64,000 nt of DNA from Thermodesulfobacteriota bacterium (GTDB taxonomy: Bacteria; Desulfobacterota_D; UBA1144; Nemesobacterales; UBA2774): NCBI GenBank assembly GCA_040754335.1, contig JBFMCV010000004.1, positions 186,001-250,000 of the forward strand, read 5' to 3'. This document shows, piece by piece, positions 54,048-62,432 of the stretch. The notes beneath the pieces are model-generated. The model was given only the letters and a program-made list of their open reading frames with translations, was not told where the DNA came from and ran no database searches. Both the position numbers and the translations under genes were made by a program. The first letter of the stretch is position 1, and every line of letters starts with the position of its first letter.

Positions 54048-54140
54048 GCGCTTAATTCTACCCGAACAGTGGTATTTCGGCGCAGCCGGGACTGGTGACA
54101 AATAAAGTCTCTATAATACAATATTCGTCATTTTAAATCA

Positions 54141-54166
54141 TTAGTGATAAGTGCGGGTTACACTAA
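54141..54166. promoter_or_regulatory. Possible upstream activator site, TTAGTG-N14-CACTAA
   Basis: A 6+6 inverted repeat with a 14-base spacer, centred about 100 bases upstream of the predicted sigma-54 transcript start. That is a usual distance for an NtrC-type activator such as PilR. Chance occurrence is possible. Confidence 0.3.
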
Positions 54167-54193
54167 ATTCTTAAGATTTTATTGTTATCTTGG

Positions 54194-54205
54194 CAACTTA
54201 AGTTG
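54194..54205. promoter_or_regulatory. Perfect palindrome CAACTTAAGTTG
   Basis: A 12-bp perfect palindrome, about 54 bases upstream of the predicted sigma-54 transcription start, between the distal dyad and the promoter. It could be an operator; the binding protein is unknown. Confidence 0.3.
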
Positions 54206-54227
54206 GGGCCGGGTTTGTTAAGTCCAA

Positions 54228-54243
54228 TGGCATATATTTTGCT
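54228..54243 (+). promoter_or_regulatory. Sigma-54 (-24/-12) promoter of the pil operon
   Basis: TGGCAT-ATATT-TTGCT matches consensus TGGCAC-N5-TTGCW at all but one position, with GG and GC separated by the exact 10 bases. Transcription should start near 54254, some 300 nt before pilB. The operon ends with pilR, a sigma-54 activator. Confidence 0.7.
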
Positions 54244-54556
54244 AAAATTTAGTAAATGGTTGATCGGTACGGATTGATTTAAACGCCAACCAACATTGAA
54301 ACGTGTTTTTGGGCCTATAATTGGATATGGGGAATATGTTCAAGATAGATATGTGCAAGTTTCTTGCCCGGGACGTTCGGGACAGGTGGGGCCGGGTAGC
54401 GAATGCATGCGGCTGTGGGAATGCCCGATTAAGGGGGCTATCTATATCTATTTCCCTGTCCGACTGTCCCTGAAGAGGGTTTTGTACGAATCGATCAATC
54501 CGCGCGGCGGCCGTAAACCGTAACTTAATTATGAACCGGGTGAAAACAAGATTGAA

Positions 54557-56311
54557 ATGAAAGAGCAACGAGTCAGCGCACAGATGGGCGATATCCTGAT
54601 CAAGGAGGATGTAATAAACCTTGACCAGCTTAAAACGGCCATACAGGAGCAGAAGGAAACGGGGAAAAGGCTCGGGGAGACCCTGCTAAATCTAGGATAC
54701 ATCGACGAACACCAGCTCGTCGCTTATCTAAGCAAGCAGTACGGAGTCCCGGCGATCAATCTGGATCAGTTCGATATATCGATGGACGTTCTCAAAACCG
54801 TTTCCAGAGAATCCGCAATAAAACATAAGCTCATCCCGATAAACAGATCAGGCTCAACTCTTGTCGTCGCCATGTCGGACCCCTCCAACATCTTCGCCGT
54901 CGATGACCTCAAGTTCGCGACCGGCCATAACATCGAAGTGGTCGTGACTTCGGAACGTTCGATAAGAAACGCGATCGAGAGGTTCTACGGCTCCCAGCAG
55001 GAATGGGAGGACGCAAGGAAGGCGCAGGAAAGCACTGCCGCCGTCGACAAGCTCATGGGCGACCTCGACGATTTCCTCATCGAGATAAGCGGCGAAGAAA
55101 ATATAGACCTCAACGACCTGGAAAAAGCCTCCGAAGAAGCGCCCGTGATCAAGCTCGTGAACCATCTGCTCATGGATTCTATCAGAAAAGGGGCGAGCGA
55201 CATACACATCGAGCCTTACGAAAAATCTCTCAGGGTCAGGTACAGGATAGACGGGGTGCTCTACGATGTAATGCATCCGCCAGTGAAGCTAAAGAACGCG
55301 GTGACTTCGAGAGTGAAGGTAATGTCGAACCTCGACATTGCCGAGAGGAGGCTCCCGCAGGACGGCCGAATCAAGGTGAAGATGGCCCAGAACAGGACGA
55401 TGGAATATCGTGTTTCCGTGGTTCCAACCCTGTTCGGAGAAAAAGTCGTCATGAGGATACTCGACAAGGAATCGCTTCAGCTGGACCTGACCAAGCTCGG
55501 ATTTTATGAGGACCAGCTCGAGGTCTTCAGGAGGTCTATATATCAACCCTTCGGAATGGTGCTCATCACGGGACCGACGGGCAGCGGTAAAACGACGACA
55601 CTGTATTCGAGTCTAATGGATCTGAACCGTATTGACGTAAACATCTCGACTGCCGAAGACCCGGTGGAATACAGCCTTCCGGGTGTAAACCAGGTGCAGG
55701 TGCACGAGGAGATCGGGCTGACATTCGCTTCCTGTCTCAGGTCTTTTTTACGGCAGGACCCGGACATCATCCTCGTCGGCGAGATCAGGGACTACGAAAC
55801 GGCCGAGATAGCGATCAAGTCTGCGCTCACGGGACACCTCGTCCTTTCGACGCTCCATACGAACGACGCCCCGTCTACGATAACGAGGCTGCTCAATATG
55901 GGCGTTGAGCCGTTCCTCGTAACGGCGTCCCTGAACGCCATTGTCGCTCAGCGACTTGTGAGGGTTGTCTGTCCCGAATGCAAGAAAGAGACGGAGGTCG
56001 CTCCCCAGGTGCTTATAGACCTCGGGGTCTCCCCTAAAGAAGTCGCTGATTATATAGTTTATAAAGGGAGCGGCGAAGGCTGCAAGACGTGCTCCGGGAC
56101 GGGCTACAAGGGCAGGCTCGCCGTATTCGAAGTCATGGAACTGACGGATGAGCTCAAGGAATTCATACTGAGCGGCGCCTCGTCGCTCGAAATAAAGAGG
56201 GAAGCGATCAGGCAGGGCATGAGGACGCTCAGACAGAGCGCTCTACAGAAGCTGAAGCAGGGTGTAACCTCCATAGAAGAAGTCGTGAGGAACACCGCAG
56301 CCGACGATTAG
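54557..56311 (+). CDS. pilB: Type IV pilus extension ATPase PilB
   Basis: 584 residues. An N-terminal MshEN/GspE-N domain (about 5-150, LDQLKTAIQEQKETGKRLGETL) precedes the ATPase core with Walker A GPTGSGKT (about 338-345), Asp box, Walker B ILVGEIRD and a His box. The zinc-binding cysteines are CPEC (about 473) and CKTC (about 510), typical of PilB rather than PilT. It powers pilus extension and heads the operon pilBTCSR. MshEN domains can bind c-di-GMP; whether this one does is untested. Confidence 0.95.
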   Translation: MKEQRVSAQMGDILIKEDVINLDQLKTAIQEQKETGKRLGETLLNLGYIDEHQLVAYLSKQYGVPAINLDQFDISMDVLKTVSRESAIKHKLIPINRSGSTLVVAMSDPSNIFAVDDLKFATGHNIEVVVTSERSIRNAIERFYGSQQEWEDARKAQESTAAVDKLMGDLDDFLIEISGEENIDLNDLEKASEEAPVIKLVNHLLMDSIRKGASDIHIEPYEKSLRVRYRIDGVLYDVMHPPVKLKNAVTSRVKVMSNLDIAERRLPQDGRIKVKMAQNRTMEYRVSVVPTLFGEKVVMRILDKESLQLDLTKLGFYEDQLEVFRRSIYQPFGMVLITGPTGSGKTTTLYSSLMDLNRIDVNISTAEDPVEYSLPGVNQVQVHEEIGLTFASCLRSFLRQDPDIILVGEIRDYETAEIAIKSALTGHLVLSTLHTNDAPSTITRLLNMGVEPFLVTASLNAIVAQRLVRVVCPECKKETEVAPQVLIDLGVSPKEVADYIVYKGSGEGCKTCSGTGYKGRLAVFEVMELTDELKEFILSGASSLEIKREAIRQGMRTLRQSALQKLKQGVTSIEEVVRNTAADD

Positions 56312-56326
56312 CGCGTGGAGGACAGA

Positions 56327-57430
56327 GTGGCTATAGCGATAGACAAGCTTTTAAAACTCATGGTGGAGAACGGAGCGTCGGACCTGCACATCACCGCAGG
56401 CGTGCCGCCGATGCTCAGGATCGACGGAAAGCTGGTTCCGGTAAAGCACCCCCCGCTTACCCCTCCCGATACGAAAGACATCTGCTACAGCGTGCTCACC
56501 GACATGCAGAAGCACAGGTTTGAAGAAAACTGGGAGCTCGATTTCTCTTTCGGAATGGAGAATCTAGGCCGGTTCCGCGGTAATGTCTTTACGCAGAGGG
56601 GCGCTGTTGCGGGCGCATTCAGACTCCTGCCATTCGTGCTGAAAAGTTACCAGGAGCTGGGGCTCCCCCCGGTGCTCGCCGACCTCGCAAGGAAGCCGAG
56701 GGGCCTGATCGTGATCACAGGGCCTACGGGCTCGGGTAAGACCACGACGCTGGCGAGCGTCGTCGATCAGGTAAATAAGGAGCGTCACGAGCATATAGTT
56801 ACGATCGAGGACCCTATAGAGTATGTTTTCGAGCACAAGAACTGTATAGTTAACCAGAGGGAGGTAGGGAGCGATACCAAGAGTTTCGCAAACGCCCTTA
56901 AAAGCGTGTTGAGGGAAGACCCGGACGTCGTACTCATAGGTGAAATGAGGGACCTGGAAACTATAAAGATAGCGCTCACCCTGTCCGAGACCGGTCACCT
57001 TACTCTCGCCACGCTCCATACGAACACGGCCGTGCAGACCATAAACCGAATCATAGACGTTTTCCCTCCGCACGAGCAGTCGCAGGTGAGGGCTCAGCTC
57101 TCGTTCGTCCTGGAAGGCATACTATGCCAGACGCTTATCCCGAAGATAGGCGGCGGGCGCGTCCTTGCAGTCGAGGTGCTCGTGCCCAACCCCGCTATAA
57201 GGAACCTTATCAGAGAAGATAAAGTGCATCAGATCTATTCGCAGCAGCAGATCGGACAGGAGAAGTGGAAGATGCAGACCCTCAACCAGAGCTTGGCTGA
57301 CCTGTACCTTAGGAAACTCATCAGCTATGACGATGCAATAGGGAAATCCCAGGAGCCCGAGGAAATAAAACGGATGATAAGCGAACGCTCTGCGCCCGAG
57401 GGTACGAAAGAACGGATGATAAGGCAATAA
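56327..57430 (+). CDS. pilT: Pilus retraction ATPase PilT
   Basis: 367 residues from the GTG at 56327, preferred because GGAGG lies 5 bases upstream; another GTG at 56315 lacks such a site. Walker A GPTGSGKT falls near 131-138, with Asp box EDPIEY and Walker B LIGEMRD, and the PilT-specific AIRNLIRE motif at about 290. No zinc cysteines. It drives pilus retraction. It follows pilB with a gap of 15 bases. Confidence 0.94.
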   Translation: MAIAIDKLLKLMVENGASDLHITAGVPPMLRIDGKLVPVKHPPLTPPDTKDICYSVLTDMQKHRFEENWELDFSFGMENLGRFRGNVFTQRGAVAGAFRLLPFVLKSYQELGLPPVLADLARKPRGLIVITGPTGSGKTTTLASVVDQVNKERHEHIVTIEDPIEYVFEHKNCIVNQREVGSDTKSFANALKSVLREDPDVVLIGEMRDLETIKIALTLSETGHLTLATLHTNTAVQTINRIIDVFPPHEQSQVRAQLSFVLEGILCQTLIPKIGGGRVLAVEVLVPNPAIRNLIREDKVHQIYSQQQIGQEKWKMQTLNQSLADLYLRKLISYDDAIGKSQEPEEIKRMISERSAPEGTKERMIRQ

Positions 57431-57493
57431 GTATCCGAGGTGCGGAATGAATATATATGAAAATGTTTTGATGAAGAGAGAGAGGGAAGTCTG

Positions 57494-58708
57494 ATGCCTG
57501 TATTCGTGTGGGAAGGAAGGCTGGCGGGCACAATCAAGAAGGGCGAGATGGACGCCCCCAGCAAATCTGCGGTTCTGGCCCGTCTCAGGCAGATGCAGAT
57601 ACAGCCTATACCGAACCGGATCAAGGAGAAGGGCAAGCTCTTCGGTCTGGACCTCTCCTTCGGCTCGGTGTCGACGAGGGACCTCGTAGTTTTCACGAGA
57701 CAGCTCTCGACGATGATAGACGCTGGTCTTCCGCTGGTGAGGGGTCTCGATATCATCGCGTCCCAGCACCCGAATCAGAAATTCAAACAGATCATTATCA
57801 GGGTCAAAGAGGACGTCGAGGCCGGCTCCACGTTCGCCGAAGCTCTGGGAAAGCACCCGAAGGTGTTCAGCAACCTCTATACCCAGCTCATTAAAGCGGG
57901 AGAGACGGGCGGCGTGCTCGACGTGATCCTGCAGAGGCTCGCCAACTATCTCGAAAAAATGGATTCGATTAAAAGAAAAATCAAGGGTGCGATGATCTAC
58001 CCCTCGATAGTCATCAGTGTAGCCGTGCTCGTCCTTGCGATAGTAATTATATTCGTCGTTCCCGTATTCGCCGAGATGTTCAAGGACATGGGGACGACTC
58101 TGCCCGGGTTAACGCAGCTCGTAGTGGATATCAGCTTTTTTACGAGGCACAACATTCTATATATATTGATAGCGATTGCAGCCATTGTTTTCCTTATAGG
58201 ATTCAGCTACAACAGATCGTTCAGGGTGAGAAGGCTCTTCGATGCATTCCTGCTCAGGCTTTGGCTTGTGGGGCCGCTCCTGCTGAAGACTGTCATCGCC
58301 AGGTTCTGCCGGACGCTTGCCACGCTCACGGCGGGCGGTATAGCGATATTGGACGGTCTCGAAATTACGGCAAAGGCCTCGGGCAACATGATAACCGAGG
58401 AAGCCATCCTCGAAGCCAGAAAGGGGGTCAGCGAGGGGCAGACGCTAGCGGAGCCGCTTGCGGTGAGGCCGAAGCTCTTCCCGCCGATGGTCGTTCAGAT
58501 GATCTCGGTCGGCGAGCAGACAGGCGCACTCGAGGACATGCTGAATAAGATCGCCGACTTCTATGAAGAAGAGGTCGATATAGCGGTCGCATCGCTTCTC
58601 TCGGCTCTGGAGCCCCTCATGATAACGGTCCTGGGGGCCACAGTCGGTGTCATAGTCGTCTCGATGTACCTTCCGATGTTCAAGCTCGTGGCGACTATGG
58701 CGAATTAA
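57494..58708 (+). CDS. pilC: Type IV pilus inner membrane platform protein PilC
   Basis: 404 residues with two GspF-type domains (about 70-190 and 275-395) each followed by membrane helices (about 165-190, 218-240 and 375-400). FTRQLSTMIDAGLPLVRGLD and FCRTLATLTAGGIAILDGLE are the repeated cytoplasmic signatures. PilC is the platform that PilB and PilT act on. GAGGGA precedes the ATG. Confidence 0.95.
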   Translation: MPVFVWEGRLAGTIKKGEMDAPSKSAVLARLRQMQIQPIPNRIKEKGKLFGLDLSFGSVSTRDLVVFTRQLSTMIDAGLPLVRGLDIIASQHPNQKFKQIIIRVKEDVEAGSTFAEALGKHPKVFSNLYTQLIKAGETGGVLDVILQRLANYLEKMDSIKRKIKGAMIYPSIVISVAVLVLAIVIIFVVPVFAEMFKDMGTTLPGLTQLVVDISFFTRHNILYILIAIAAIVFLIGFSYNRSFRVRRLFDAFLLRLWLVGPLLLKTVIARFCRTLATLTAGGIAILDGLEITAKASGNMITEEAILEARKGVSEGQTLAEPLAVRPKLFPPMVVQMISVGEQTGALEDMLNKIADFYEEEVDIAVASLLSALEPLMITVLGATVGVIVVSMYLPMFKLVATMAN

Positions 58709-58821
58709 CGCCCTGACTGAATATCGGCGCTCAAGTTTCCTATATCCTTGTCAATTCGTTGATAGACCGGTGTTCATTGGTATTGCCACAATCGAACTGG
58801 AGGTATAGTCTTAAAGCGGAT

Positions 58822-60462
58822 ATGAAAGTCCTGCAGAGCCCCGACGGAGGGCTTAAGAGCTCGGTAGTACTAAGGGTCGTCATCACGACCGTGCTGCTCG
58901 GGTCGGGAGCCGTGATTTACTACGGGAGAGGCGCGAGAAAGGAGGCCTTTTATCTCGCAGTCATCGTAGCCTTAATCTATTTCCTGAGCCTCGTTTCCCT
59001 CCTCCTTCAGTCTTTGTTTCAGCGGCACCCCAGGATCTTTAAGATTTCTCAGCTCGTCTTCGACCTGGCCCTGGCTTCGACAGTCATCTTCGTGACGGGC
59101 GGTAAATCGAGCCCTTTCATTTTCCTCTATGTACTCATAATCATTTATTCGAGCATAGTGCTCACAAAGGTGGCGAGCTACGTTACGGCCCTAGTTTCGG
59201 GGCTTGTCTATGTCCTGATCGTATTCTACCAGATCAGGATCGAGGTGCCGCTTGAGCCCGGCCAGAGCATCTGGAGCTCTGTCTCCCTGTGGGGGGAGAT
59301 AGGGCTCGTTTCCACTTACTTCCACCTGACCGGATTCCTGCTCGTCGCCATCCTGTCGGGTTATCTTTCGGAGAGGTTCCGTGCGGCCGGGAGGGAGCTC
59401 GGCGAGAGCGAAAGAAGCCTGCGGATACTCCAGAACCTGCACGAGAATATTATTCAGAGCCTCACGAGCGGCGTGATCACCCTAAATCTCGACGGCAGGA
59501 TCATTTCTGCTAACAAGGCGGGTCTAGATATCCTGGGTATAAACGGCGAGGATAAGATCCTGGGCAAGGACCTGAGTCAGTTCATGACGGGACTCCATCT
59601 CGATGACCTGGTCTCGAAGAAGAGGGAGCAGATGCTGTATACGTCGCCCGACGGGAGAATGGTTACACTCGGCTTCTCCTCCTCCGAGCTCAGGGATACG
59701 GAAGAAAAAGCGCAGGGGTATATAATCATATTCCAGGACCTGACCGAGGTGAAGGAGCTCGAAGACCGCCTGAGGACGTCGGAGAAAATGGCGCTCCTCG
59801 GTCAGCTCGCGGCGGGTCTCGCCCACGAGCTGAGGAACCCGCTATCGGCTATAAGCGGCGCGGTCGAGATACTAAGCAGCGACGTCAAACCCACTGAAGA
59901 GAACCTGAGGCTCGTACGCATGGCTTCTCAGGAGGTGGAGAGGCTCAATCTGCTCGTGGAAGATTTTCTCATACTCACCATGCCGATACAGAAGCTGACT
60001 ACGCTCGTAGACCTCGGACGTATTATCGCCGACACGGTCGAGTCGTTCGCGAAAACAATAAGACGCGGCAACATAGAGATAGTGAACCAGGTCGAAAAGG
60101 GGATATATGTCCAGGCGGATTCATACCGGCTGAAGCAGGCGGTGTGGAATCTCCTCCTCAATTCCGTGGACGCCATGCCTATCGGCGGCCTTATAATAAT
60201 TAAATCGAAGACCGGGGAAAACAGCGTGGTTATAGAAATATCGGACGAGGGCAAGGGGATCGACGAGAATTTTATCTCGAGGATATTCGAACCGTTTTTT
60301 ACGACCAAGGAAGTGGGCACGGGGCTCGGCCTTGCAATTGTACAAAAGGTTATAGAAGGTTATAATGGAAACATCAATGTGGTGAGTTCGCGGGGCAACG
60401 GGGCGACATTCGTTATCACATTGCCGAGGTTTAAAGAGGTGCCTGCCGATGTCATACATTGA
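58822..60462 (+). CDS. pilS: Sensor histidine kinase PilS
   Basis: 546 residues from the ATG at 58822 (a TTG at 58759 is possible but adds an unlikely N-terminus). Six transmembrane helices occupy about 15-190, as in PilS, then a PAS domain (about 205-310), the H-box LAHELRNPL (His335), N-box WNLLLNSVDA, G1 DEGKGID and G2 GTGLGLAIVQ. It should autophosphorylate and control PilR. The membrane input module may sense pilin in the inner membrane, as in Pseudomonas; this is inference. Confidence 0.92.
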   Translation: MKVLQSPDGGLKSSVVLRVVITTVLLGSGAVIYYGRGARKEAFYLAVIVALIYFLSLVSLLLQSLFQRHPRIFKISQLVFDLALASTVIFVTGGKSSPFIFLYVLIIIYSSIVLTKVASYVTALVSGLVYVLIVFYQIRIEVPLEPGQSIWSSVSLWGEIGLVSTYFHLTGFLLVAILSGYLSERFRAAGRELGESERSLRILQNLHENIIQSLTSGVITLNLDGRIISANKAGLDILGINGEDKILGKDLSQFMTGLHLDDLVSKKREQMLYTSPDGRMVTLGFSSSELRDTEEKAQGYIIIFQDLTEVKELEDRLRTSEKMALLGQLAAGLAHELRNPLSAISGAVEILSSDVKPTEENLRLVRMASQEVERLNLLVEDFLILTMPIQKLTTLVDLGRIIADTVESFAKTIRRGNIEIVNQVEKGIYVQADSYRLKQAVWNLLLNSVDAMPIGGLIIIKSKTGENSVVIEISDEGKGIDENFISRIFEPFFTTKEVGTGLGLAIVQKVIEGYNGNINVVSSRGNGATFVITLPRFKEVPADVIH

Positions 60463-60482
60463 ATCCCGCCCGGAGGTATTGA

Positions 60483-61901
60483 ATGGGACAAAATGACAGC
60501 AACATTCTGGTCGTAGACGACGAGCCGGGTATGAGGGAGTTCCTGGAGATCATGCTCCAGAAGGACGGTTATAACGTCGAGACCGCAGCCGACGGCTCCG
60601 AAGCAATAGACAAGATCGAGGAGAAGCTTTTCGACCTTGCCATTGTCGACATCCAGATGCCTGTGCTGAACGGGATCGAGGTGCTCAAGAAGTTCAACGA
60701 AAAGAGCCCGGACACCACGGTAATAATGATTACCGCGTACGCATCGCACGAAACGGCGATAGAGGCGATGAAGCTGGGCGCGTACGACTATATCACCAAG
60801 CCCTTCAAAATAGATGAGATCAAGCTCGTGATAAAGAAGGCGCTCGAAAAGAAGAAGCTCGAGCGCGAGAACACAAGGCTGAGGAAGGAGCTCGAGACAC
60901 AGTACGGCTTCGGAAACATCATAGGCAGGAGCCCGTCCATCGTAAAAGTCTTCGAGCTCATTAAGAGGGTCTCCGAGCTCAATGTGAACGTGCTTATCAC
61001 CGGCGAGAGCGGTACGGGAAAGGAGCTCGTGGCGAGGGCGATACATTACAGCGGCACGAGACACGATAAACCGTTCGTCCCGGTAAACTGCGGGGCCATT
61101 CCCGAAACGCTTATGGAGAGCGAGCTCTTCGGTTATAAGAAAGGCGCCTTCACAGGCGCGATGAGGGATAAGCGCGGACTCTTCGAAGAAGCGGACGGGG
61201 GTACCATTTTCCTCGACGAAATCGGGGACCTGCCGCTCCACCTCCAGGTAAAGCTACTGAGGGTGCTCGAGGAGAAGAAGATAAGGCCCTTAGGCGGCAC
61301 TGAAGCCGTGAACGTCGACGTCAGGGTCATTGCCGCGACAAACAAGAAGCTCGAGGACGAAGTCGCAAGCGGCAGGTTCAGGGAAGACCTCTTCTATCGT
61401 CTTAACGTTATAAAGATCGTGCTGCCCCCGCTGAGAGAAAGGAAGATAGACGTATCTCCGCTCGCCATCCATTTTATCAACAGGTATTCGGTCGAGATGG
61501 GGAAGGACATACGGGGGATATCGCCTAAGGCGCTCGAGATACTGGAGAACTATCATTACCCGGGCAACGTGAGGGAGCTCGAGAATATAGTCGCGCGGTG
61601 CGTGGCGCTCGAGTCCTCAAACGTCATACGCCAGGAGACGCTGCCTCAGCTCGTCACCGGAAGGGACTATCTCGACCTCGACACGAGCTTCGCCTCGAAC
61701 TCGAGCCTCGACACGCTCCTCGGGGACGTGGAGAAAAAGATGATAGAGAAGGCGCTCAGGACGACTAACGGGAATAAGACCGAAGCCGCGAGGCTCTTGG
61801 GCATAACGCTCCGTTCGCTAAGGTACAGGCTCGCCAAGCACGAGCTCGACGACGGGAACGGGGATGACCTTGAGGATATGGACGAGGCGGGGGAGCTTTG
61901 A
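60483..61901 (+). CDS. pilR: Sigma-54-dependent response regulator PilR
   Basis: 472 residues. Receiver domain with phospho-acceptor Asp56 (LAIVDIQMP), sigma-54 AAA+ domain with Walker A GESGTGKE and the sigma-54 contact loop GAFTGA (about 222-227), and a Fis-type HTH (about 425-460, NGNKTEAARLLGITLRSLRYRL). It follows pilS by 20 bases. The operon head carries a sigma-54 promoter, so PilR is likely to activate its own operon. Confidence 0.94.
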   Translation: MGQNDSNILVVDDEPGMREFLEIMLQKDGYNVETAADGSEAIDKIEEKLFDLAIVDIQMPVLNGIEVLKKFNEKSPDTTVIMITAYASHETAIEAMKLGAYDYITKPFKIDEIKLVIKKALEKKKLERENTRLRKELETQYGFGNIIGRSPSIVKVFELIKRVSELNVNVLITGESGTGKELVARAIHYSGTRHDKPFVPVNCGAIPETLMESELFGYKKGAFTGAMRDKRGLFEEADGGTIFLDEIGDLPLHLQVKLLRVLEEKKIRPLGGTEAVNVDVRVIAATNKKLEDEVASGRFREDLFYRLNVIKIVLPPLRERKIDVSPLAIHFINRYSVEMGKDIRGISPKALEILENYHYPGNVRELENIVARCVALESSNVIRQETLPQLVTGRDYLDLDTSFASNSSLDTLLGDVEKKMIEKALRTTNGNKTEAARLLGITLRSLRYRLAKHELDDGNGDDLEDMDEAGEL

Positions 61902-61937
61902 GTCCGAATCCTAAACGTCACTCACGGTAAATCAGGA

Positions 61938-62414
61938 CTACATCTTATACTTCCCGAAATCTCCTTCGGGTATCTTGTCCAGGAGCTCGGCTAATTTATC
62001 TTTATCTTCGTCTATCTCTATCTTCTTCGATTTTTCGATGACCTCTTCGTTTACGTATATAGGGGAGTCCGTCCTGAGGGCTATGGCTATAGCGTCGCTC
62101 GGTCTCGAATCGAGAGAGTATTCTTCGCTATCCCTCTTGAGGTAGATGCGTGCGTAGAAGGTATCGTCGCGGAGATCTGTGACCTCTATCTTGGTCACTA
62201 TGAATTTCAGCTTCTCGAGGAGGTTCCTGACCAGGTCGTGTGTGATAGGCCTCAGCCTGGGTGTTTTCTCGAGCTCCATTGCAATCGAGCTCGCTTCCAT
62301 GAACCCGATCCATATAGGAAGGGTCTTATCGTTTGCGCTGTCCTTCAATATTACGATCGGGGTGTTCGTAAACGGGTCGAGCGCTATCCCTGACACTTTC
62401 ATCAGAAGAAACAT
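61938..62414 (-). CDS. Bifunctional nuclease (BFN/DUF151) family protein
   Basis: 158 residues with the DUF151 core: LPIWIGFMEASSIAMELE, RPITHDLVRNLLE, and YARIYL leading to LDSRPSDAIAIALR. Family members degrade both RNA and DNA in some organisms, though many are untested. The C-terminal UVR-like acidic tail is charged. It lies 18 bases downstream of miaB on the same strand, so the pair is probably co-transcribed. Confidence 0.88.
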   Translation of the reverse strand: MFLLMKVSGIALDPFTNTPIVILKDSANDKTLPIWIGFMEASSIAMELEKTPRLRPITHDLVRNLLEKLKFIVTKIEVTDLRDDTFYARIYLKRDSEEYSLDSRPSDAIAIALRTDSPIYVNEEVIEKSKKIEIDEDKDKLAELLDKIPEGDFGKYKM

Positions 62415-62432
62415 AGGTCACCTCCCATTTAA

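Larger units (their letters stand above)
54048..54556. other. Gene-free control and leader region of the pil operon
   Basis: About 510 bases. The first 180 bases are AT-rich and hold a sigma-54 promoter and two dyads; the last 300 form a long leader, of which 54355-54430 is GC-rich and can fold, but I recognise no riboswitch family. Small frames here, such as 75 codons from 54296, do not resemble known proteins. Confidence 0.5.

Noticed and set aside
54340-54500. c-di-GMP riboswitch (GEMM) before pilB
   Set aside because: The conserved GACGCAAAGC-type core and tetraloop receptor are absent.
54296-54523. 75-codon plus-strand frame in the pilB leader
   Set aside because: No recognisable family or good ribosome site; better explained as noncoding leader.
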